From the NCBI GenBank assembly GCA_014885115.2, contig WKLE02000202.1, forward strand, positions 8,330 through 21,789: DNA of 13,460 nucleotides, written 5' to 3'. Origin of the DNA: Asterionellopsis glacialis (lineage: Eukaryota; Bacillariophyta; Plagiogrammaphyceae; Rhaphoneidales; Asterionellopsidaceae). Below the pieces are notes generated by a model. It was given only the letters and a program-made list of their open reading frames with translations. It was not told where the DNA came from and searched no databases. A program made the translations under genes and the position numbers. Shown one piece after another: positions 7,768 through 13,460 of this stretch (position 1 is the first letter of the stretch; every line of letters starts with the position of its first letter).

Positions 7768-9968
7768 TTAAGTTTCAGATTCCCCTGCACCGTCTTTTGC
7801 TCTCTTTGGTCCCCACTTTCTTAACTTTTTCAACGATGAACGTCTCACGTGCTGTTTTTTTGGAGGATTGGATGTGTAATTGTTACCTCGAAGGCCGTCA
7901 CCTTCTATTAGCGACTGGCTTTCCGATATGCTTGGATTCTGTCTCTCAAAATCTGAAGCAAAAAATCAAGAAAATATCATGAGATGCACATTTTCTCCTC
8001 AAACAATAGAAATTGTACTAAAAAGGCTTCACACTTACATTGGGCATATTTAATACCTGCTGGGGGCGAGGGAGAAGGCATTACTGGCTTTCCATCGGGA
8101 TTAAATCCATACTCTCTGACGAAAGTGTCCTCATCGTCATCACCATGATCGATATCGTCATCTTCGCCCAGTGAAGAAGTCATTGAAATGTTAGCTTGTA
8201 AGGCAAGGACATCCGCGGGGTAGTCTCTTGGTGACGGAGTACTCAATGGATGGCGAAATGAACGTCCTGGAGGTGGGGGTGGGGGTGGTGGAGCTTCTTC
8301 ATCTGCCGGCCGCAAAACAAATGATTCGTGCCCATCTGAGCTAGGAGTGTGAGCAGCAGCAAAATCTCTATCTCTTCTATGTTCTAACTTTTGGTTACTC
8401 CAAAATTTCAAGGGTTCAGCTTGCTCATTCTGGACTACAGGGGATTCTGCAGGAGACGCCCCTTGTAGCCATTCTTCAATGCTGGAGTCAGATGCATACC
8501 TGGGTGCCTTTGATGACCTTTTCGGTAGTTGAGGTTTTGTCGTTTCTATCACACCACGTTTGTCGTCCCACTGCCTGTTTCCTTTGTCCTTCTCGCTGCC
8601 CGAGCCCTTATTACTTCTAGTCGAACGGCGTTTCTCTTTGAATTCCTTGTTGTCATCGGTACCGGCATGTTGTGTTTCATGATGTTCATGCGGATGCTTA
8701 TTCACACTAGACAAAAAGTCATCCGCGAAGCGTACAGAAGAAGTTCCTCTTTTATGTGTTGGTTTTGGCATATTGGGTTGGCTGGTTGGAGGTGGTAGAG
8801 GCGACTCTAGTGTGTCTGACGGCACATCCGATAAGTCACTCTCCATGCTACGATACGAATTTCGTTCCAGAATAATTTCCTTCGTTATAGTTCGATCAGA
8901 AGTCATCCGATGTAGAGGTCTCGGTGGCTGCCGATATTGGCGCATAATACTTGTGTTGGTCTTCAATTGTGCTCTGGCTTTGCTGAGCAAGCTTGCATGC
9001 AGTTGGTGAGGATTCAAACTTTTTTCAAAGCTTTTTTCAAAAATTGATTCGCTTCCCATAGCTCCACTATGCATAATGAGACGTCCAAAGGAACTCATGA
9101 CTACCACAACATGTAAAAATGCAATAGTCACCGAGATAACTAGGAAATATGATATGTAACCGACCGGGAGTAAGAGGAAGCAATACAAAATACTCCATAT
9201 AAAAAAGGCATAGAAAGAACAAACAATGAATCTTCCTGGGAGTTCAGCAACGTATTGTCCCATCGAACTCCGCAATACGCAATGTGCATTTTCATCGGAC
9301 ACAGCACTGACCATCCCCCATGCCGAAAAGGTTGCAAACAGTGATAAAATGGTCAAGAATACAGAAATAATCATGATAATCCCAATCCAAAAACTGATCT
9401 CATCAGTTCTTTCTTCTCTCATAGATTTTCGCATTTCTGTGGCTATCCAATCACTATTGAATAAAACATTGAGCTCCGCTCCTAGCAATAAAGACATGAA
9501 TACCATATTTGATGCAAATCGTTGTGTCATATACCCTCTAAGATCCCCTCCATCATTCATCGCCCAAGCTATTTTATTCCAGAAAGGAGATGCAAAAGAA
9601 AAAAAGGATTCCCGTGAGTTTTAACAAGAAGAATGTGATTGAACAAGAAGCAGGTAAGTATTCAATGCAGTTTGAAATTTTCGTACCTATATGGCGACGC
9701 CTTTGTTTCCAAAAGAGAAAAAAAATTATAGGAAGTTATCAAAGAAGTGTACATTAGTTAAAGAAAGAAAACAAGCCGCAATTTATTTTGCGGGACAGAA
9801 TATAAGTGATGCGTACCAAATACTAAAGTTATCAACTGTGATCAAATATTCTCTCGGCTTGATCAATTGTAAAAGAGACAACCATGTTTTCTGTGAATAA
9901 TCGCGGCGCTGGTCGATGGAAGATGTGCGCTGTTTTAGCGGCAACGGTTTCGAAGCTAGATCATCCAT
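7768..9968 (-). CDS. Unrecognised four-TM membrane protein with long disordered tail, three exons
   Basis: Reconstructed exons are 9824-9968, 8039-9568 and 7768-7952 (stop TAA at 7768-7770), giving 619 aa. The start at 9968 has the context CACAATGG. Exon 1 ends 'IKPREYLITVDNF' and joins 'TWAMNDGGDLRGYMTQRF'. Hydrophobic segments lie near residues 66-85, 107-133, 162-183 and 185-207. Residues 220-619 are polar and probably disordered, with many Ser/Thr/Pro, an eight-Pro run ('EEAPPPPPPPPG'), an acidic patch ('GEDDDIDHGDDDED') and a basic end ('RRSSLKKLRKWGPKRAK'). The tail is probably cytosolic and phosphorylatable. I recognise no domain; no catalytic motif is seen. The 3' splice is strongly supported (consensus GTAAGT donor, T-rich acceptor, frame kept for 60 more residues). 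The 5' splice rests on frame, a GTATTT donor and plausible protein sequence. Confidence 0.7.
7953..8038 (-). other. Second intron of the four-TM gene (86 bp, phase 1)
   Basis: On the minus strand the donor is GTAAGTGTG after GCCCAAT and the acceptor is the T-rich TTGATTTTTTGCTTCAG before ATTTTGAG. Splicing makes TAT (Tyr), giving 'GIKYAQYFERQNPSISESQ'. Without it the frame would end after a 20-residue Cys/Phe/Leu-rich tail unlike the preceding sequence. Confidence 0.85.
9569..9823 (-). other. First intron of the four-TM gene (255 bp, phase 1)
   Basis: The proposed donor is GTATTT after AACTTTA and the acceptor AATAAAATAG precedes CTTGGGCGATG, behind a long T/C tract (CCTTTTTTTCTTTT). It contains stops in all relevant frames. 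The exact donor is less certain than the acceptor because GTATTT is not a perfect donor. Confidence 0.6.
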
Positions 9969-10997
9969 TGTGGATTTCTCCTTTGTGCCGCAGTCAATTC
10001 CTTTCTCCGTTTCTTTCTAATTAATTGTTCGCAGTCAGAGTGAAAATAATAGACTGTCAGTGATCGAGAAGCAACGAGTTTTATGCACTGGAGTTGAAGA
10101 GAACACCTGGACTTGTTTCAGCAAGACACACAAGCATCAGTAGTAGGATGACAGGGTTCAGGGTGGAGATGCAAGTGCAAAGTCTTTTTAACCCATGATG
10201 TGTACGTATTGCATGTAGGACCTTCTCTAGTCTAGAGGTCCTCTTGGCGGCTTTGCTTGGGGTAAGGGGGAAATAAGGTACACTCGGCGGGGGTTGGATG
10301 GAGGTTACCTGCCTTTACAGGTACCGGTACGTACGTAGTCCCCTTTGACTAGACTACTAGTCTAGAGATGTCATTGCGATTCGCGCCTGTTCCGTCTATT
10401 TTACGTGTGAATCCTTCGGAGCTTTCGATAGATAAAAAAATACAAAAAAATCAAGCAAGAGCCAGATCAGACTATCACGATTCACGATTGATTCAATGAT
10501 TGTTTTCGCTCCCGATACGTAGGACTACAACCTCAGAATAAGGGAGTGTTTATCACGAAAACATTATTTTTTCGCTCGGGTTCTCGATTCTTCGAGAAAC
10601 ACCCCCTACCGGTACACACACACACAAACTGAGGGAAGGAGGACAGATCAGTATTTGGAGTCGCCATTCACTTGAGTGCCTTGCGCGTTTTGGTCGGTAA
10701 CTTCCTTCAAAAAAAGTGATCACTTTACCTTGCACCTTGACACCTTTAAGGATCTGGGTCCTGTGGTTCAAGTCCTTTCGCTGGCTGAACGTTTGGATTT
10801 GCTAGCTTAGTTCCCGTAAATATACAAATAAACGTTTGAAAAAAACTTATTACATCGAATACATCGTTGCAAAAGTTTCTAGGTTAGCTTTTTTATCTAA
10901 TTTAATCTCTTCCATTTAACTTTTTTAATACTTTATCATGGGTTGACAAAAATCTTCATTCAATGCAGCTTTGTAGCAAACTAGATAAACAACCCCC
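9969..10997. other. 1-kb spacer upstream of the four-TM gene; no gene recognised
   Basis: It should hold the four-TM gene promoter at its left end and the 3' UTR of the TPR gene at its right. It contains two CTAG-type palindromes sharing CTAGTCTAGAG (10227-10237, 10357-10367), a GTACCGGTAC palindrome (10321-10330), another TACCGGTA (10607-10614) running into a short CA repeat (to 10625), and AT-rich sequence from 10800. A minus-strand frame at 10553-10771 partly derives from the CA repeat and looks non-coding. Confidence 0.55.
10217..10367. repeat. Pair of CTAG-rich inverted repeats sharing CTAGTCTAGAG
   Basis: The first structure (10217-10242) reads AGGAC, ctt, CTCTAG, T, CTAGAG, GTCCT: two nested arms with a 3-nt bulge. 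The second (10349-10365) is CTAGACTA, C, TAGTCTAG with perfect 8-bp arms. Both contain CTAGTCTAGAG in the same orientation, 130 bp apart. No coding sequence surrounds them. Confidence 0.55.
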
Positions 10998-11735
10998 TTA
11001 CGCTGCAGAACTATTTTCTGGTTGTTTGAGTAGCAAACTGTTTAGTAGAAAATCACTAACTACTTCAGATTTCAAGCTAGTGCCTTCCTCAAGGCCTTCC
11101 AACCACTTTACAGAGGCTTCAAGGTCTGTCATGTGTGCCTTGCATCTATCGTAGTCTCCAAGTTCATGAGAAATAACGCCTATGTTGTTAAGACAGGCAA
11201 GTACAATGAGTGTGCAAGGGCATGTTGTGCTCAATGCATCTTCTTGGTCTGGTATAAGCTCGTAGCACCATTCATAAATTCTGCACGCCATACGAAGACA
11301 GTTTATTTGAGCATTGGATGATGGCAGTTGTAGGGCTTGACATTGTGTGGCTAAGGCCAGATTGAAAAGTACAATTGAAGATGTCTCTTGGATACCATCT
11401 TTGTGAAGGTCTTGGGTGATTTTGGGTGGTGGTGCTATGACAATAGGACTTGTATAGTAAAATACCGCCAGTGGAGCATTAAGAAGATGCGAATCTTCTT
11501 CATCATCATGAATTGAATCATGCAATGTCTCTTTTGAAAGTTCAAAAGCTGGGTGATCTTGTATCTCATACGAGTTTGCGTCATTCTCTTTCTCGGTATT
11601 GGTGTTCTTGAGGATTTGCAGAGCTCCCTGAAACATGACTTTTGCTTCTGCATATCTTCTGGCGTTGATAAGTTTTACTCCATGGTTATTGAAATCGTTT
11701 GCCATCGACAAAACCATGGGTGCAGTTGCAAGCAT
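10998..11735 (-). CDS. TPR-like repeat protein, 245 aa
   Basis: Single exon from ATG at 11735 to TAA at 10998-11000. Helix-turn-helix units of TPR type are visible: residues 14-45 ('FNNHGVKLINARRYAEAKVMFQGALQILK', the best match, with the G-x-x-Y-x-x-A pattern), about 121-162 ('SSIVLFNLALATQCQAL', then 'IYEWCYELI'), and about 179-211 ('LACLNNIGVISHELGDYDRCKAHMTDL'). A polar, acidic insert (48-90, 'HDDEED') separates the first two. TPR units mediate protein-protein contacts; the partner is unknown. From memory, short proteins with this 'NN.G..L...RY.EA', 'IVLFNLAL', 'LNN.G' pattern form large families in diatom genomes. ATGs at residues 7 and 11 are alternative starts. No intron is needed. There is no signal peptide, so it is probably cytosolic or nuclear. 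Confidence 0.72.
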   Translation of the reverse strand: MLATAPMVLSMANDFNNHGVKLINARRYAEAKVMFQGALQILKNTNTEKENDANSYEIQDHPAFELSKETLHDSIHDDEEDSHLLNAPLAVFYYTSPIVIAPPPKITQDLHKDGIQETSSIVLFNLALATQCQALQLPSSNAQINCLRMACRIYEWCYELIPDQEDALSTTCPCTLIVLACLNNIGVISHELGDYDRCKAHMTDLEASVKWLEGLEEGTSLKSEVVSDFLLNSLLLKQPENSSAA

Positions 11736-12497
11736 CTTCGGTAGGGCCTTAAAACTACATAAAAATTAAATTATGTCAGATTTTCGCTCCTAAATTTACT
11801 GTAACGCCAGGAGCCCTTCCTCTCTTCTTTACAAAAACTCTTGACACTGTTTGCTTTTGTAGCAGACAGGTATTAAATACATGTATAATAAGACCTACAG
11901 TGGAGAGGCAGGACCTATATTCTGTGAAAAAAGCCTCTGACGCGCATTTTCTTAATGACGCCCATTATGTCTCTGATTCTCTATTTTTACATAACGATAG
12001 ATATAATACTACTTCTGACATATTTTCTGATATGGAATAAGTATCTCTCGTTTCATATCCGCGCGAAAAAATAAGAAAATACAGTACTTGCACTGATATT
12101 AGCAGATCATGATGATTTATTATCATCTATAAAAAATCAGAAAATACAGTATCGGTACTGTCTTTGGATAGTGGACAATTAATATAAAATATAGGTCATG
12201 TCAACGATTTATTATATATCATAATTCACCCAAATTGAAAAAATACCTGATGTACACCCTCTAAGCTATGGTAAAAAACAGAAATATATTGATAAGTTAA
12301 AAATAATACAAAGTACCGGAATGTTTGTTGTTTTCTGAGTGTCTATTTCGAGAAGAAAAGAAGATCTGCTCGTTTACATTATGGTCGTCATGTTTTTTTA
12401 CTATCACTAAGATTTACTGTAGCTGGTTCATATTTCACTGTACGCTCTGTACCGGTTCTCACGGTATTACACGAATGATTTTCATTATACCCCTTTT
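11736..12497. other. AT-rich spacer upstream of the TPR gene; no gene
   Basis: It holds the promoter of the minus-strand TPR gene at its left edge. The remainder is very AT-rich, with no open frame of note. The 13-mer AGAAAATACAGTA occurs twice, at 12074-12086 and 12139-12151, within a slightly longer imperfect A-rich repeat. A TACCGGTT at 12440-12447 is the leftmost relative of the repeat island that follows. Confidence 0.55.
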
Positions 12498-12814
12498 TTA
12501 GAATGTACCTGGTAGTCCTACCTGGTACCCTGATACGAGTACCAGGTACCAGTTCAGCGGTTTACAAGGGTTCCTTGAAATAAAACAAGAACTATGGTTT
12601 CTCAGAGACAGAGAGCCAATTACACTGTGAGGTGATGAATGACATCGATCATTCTTTCCAGCACCGTAGCAATGCCAATTTCCAAAAAGAGCTAGAACAT
12701 GAGGTTGTATTGACTCCTCGTACCAGGTAAATGTAGTATCTAGAACCACAACTGTTCCACCTGTACCAGGTACTACCAAAATACCAGGGGTATTTTCGTA
12801 CCAGGTAAGACCTC

Positions 12815-12830
12815 TACCAGGTACCTGGTA
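12815..12830. repeat. 16-bp perfect palindrome (two overlapping island units)
   Basis: TACCAGGTACCTGGTA reads identically on both strands. It is made of an A-centred unit and a T-centred unit overlapping by two bases (TA). Confidence 0.95.
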
Positions 12831-13073
12831 CCTGTTAAATCTAATTGCCACGTACCTGGTACCGGTACCCCAGGCAAATACATTACCTCTTGTTAGGTAC
12901 AAGGTTCAACAATTTTGATATGCATTTTGTAAACATCTCGAGTCATACGAAGGCACGTCAGAATTACATTTTTAGTATATTGCCCTTATTAACGGATACT
13001 ACGAAGTACATACCTGGTACTCACTATCATAGTGTCGAATAATAGTTACCTTGTACATCATGCAAAGGTACGA

Positions 13074-13089
13074 GTACAGGTACCTGTAC
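13074..13089. repeat. 16-bp perfect palindrome GTACAGGTACCTGTAC
   Basis: It reads identically on both strands and has the same central GGTACC as the palindrome at 12815, but with flanking TGTAC instead of TGGTA, so it is a diverged relative of the island unit. Confidence 0.95.
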
Positions 13090-13143
13090 AGTTTACCTGT
13101 ACTCTGGAATGGCGATCTATATATAGCTCTAATATCAGGAACT

Positions 13144-13157
13144 GTACTCTAGAGTAC
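13144..13157. repeat. 14-bp perfect palindrome GTACTCTAGAGTAC overlapping an island unit
   Basis: The palindrome has a TCTAGA centre and GTAC ends; its right end overlaps the TACCTGGTA copy at 13155-13163. The CTAGAG part resembles the palindromes near 10230 and 10360. Confidence 0.95.
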
Positions 13158-13262
13158 CTGGTACAGGTACTGTGCAAATCGATCGCCACCGACCCTCCAT
13201 ACCAGTGAATTATGTCCACTAACGCGGCTACAAATACCAGGTACATATACCAGGTACCGGTA

Positions 13263-13460
13263 ACTGTACAGGTATCTTAAGAAACATTAATCAGTTGTCA
13301 CTATTGGTTTCTTCTTGGTTCAATAAAAATAGATCGAAAATATTGAAGATAAAAATGGATGAGTCAGTTCCATGTAGGTGGCAAAGTTCCGGCGGTGTAC
13401 AATAGGACCTACCGAACTAAATGTGAGTCACGCAGGACCAAAATCCATCAGAGGAATAAA
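13263..13460. other. Right-edge spacer with two TGAGTCA sites; no gene
   Basis: About 200 bases without repeats of the island type or an open frame. The AP-1/bZIP-type heptamer TGAGTCA occurs at 13360-13366 and 13424-13430, in the same orientation. It may be the promoter of a gene beyond the window, but this cannot be judged here. Confidence 0.35.

Larger units (their letters stand above)
12506..13262. repeat. Island of palindromic TACC(A/T)GGTA repeats
   Basis: Thirteen exact copies of the 9-bp palindrome TACCWGGTA start at 12506, 12519, 12540, 12721, 12764, 12799, 12815, 12822, 12853, 13011, 13155, 13235 and 13248. Six have A and seven... the centre is A in eight (12540, 12721, 12764, 12799, 12815, 13235, 13248 and none other exact makes seven) and T in the remaining six. 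Many extend to GTACCWGGTAC. Variants with G or C next to the centre (TACCGGTA, TACAGGTA, TACCTGTA) and longer palindromes fill the gaps. The open frames across this stretch are by-products of the repeats. I know of no named element with this pattern. Spacing is irregular, so it is neither a satellite nor a CRISPR array. Confidence 0.9.

Noticed and set aside
7578..7790. 70-aa minus-strand frame
   Set aside because: It overlaps the last exon of the four-TM gene in a different frame and crosses the tandem repeat.
9691..9900. 69-aa Lys-rich plus-strand frame
   Set aside because: It is antisense to exon 1 and the first intron of the four-TM gene, with no recognisable features.
10553..10771. 72-aa minus-strand frame in the spacer
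   Set aside because: Its middle is the CA repeat read as Cys/Val; no homology or splice support.
12498..12902. 134-aa minus-strand frame rich in 'TWYE' and 'VPG' strings
   Set aside because: It arises from reading the TACCWGGTA repeats; it has GTG/TTG-type start context and no domain.
12506..13262. CRISPR array or satellite
   Set aside because: Units are 9-16 bp palindromes at irregular spacing with no constant repeat-spacer structure, in a eukaryotic context.

Overview
This is eukaryotic nuclear DNA, most likely from a diatom, possibly a pennate one. Evidence: genes lie on both strands with short GT-AG introns (86-255 bp). The products include a spliceosome/snoRNP core protein and a metazoan-style histone stem-loop binding protein. 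One predicted protein begins with a signal peptide ending in a Cys-Ala-Phe junction, as in the 'ASAFAP' presequences of diatom and other red-lineage complex plastids. Coding DNA is compact; the spacers are AT-rich. The genus is inference. There is no sign of bacterial operons, a virus, CRISPR or an intact transposon.

Layout, left to right: a TLC-domain multi-pass membrane protein (minus, 2-877); a 1.4 kb spacer ending in a CpG-rich probable promoter; SLBP (plus, 2276-3512, two exons); a 760 bp convergent spacer; SNU13/15.5K (minus, 4273-4765, two exons); a 511 bp divergent promoter region; a plastid-targeted LPA1/REP27-like photosystem II biogenesis protein (plus, 5277-6701); a tentative three-exon gene for a small signal-peptide protein (minus, 6936-7325); a spacer with a diverged tandem duplication; a three-exon gene for an unrecognised four-TM protein with a long disordered tail (minus, 7768-9968); a 1 kb spacer; a TPR-like protein (minus, 10998-11735); an AT-rich spacer; and a striking island of palindromic TACC(A/T)GGTA repeats (12506-13262).

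The genes do not form one pathway. SLBP and SNU13, facing each other tail to tail, are both RNA-hairpin-binding proteins of separate nuclear machines (histone mRNA 3'-end metabolism; U4 snRNP and box C/D snoRNPs). The LPA1-like protein acts in the plastid. The TLC and four-TM proteins are membrane proteins of unknown substrate.

The most unusual signals are the palindrome island (13 exact copies of one 9-mer in about 750 bp, plus four longer perfect palindromes), the four-TM gene (its ends become visible only after splicing at both sides of the central open frame), and the C-terminal NTF2/SnoaL-like extension with a Cys-rich motif on the LPA1-like protein.
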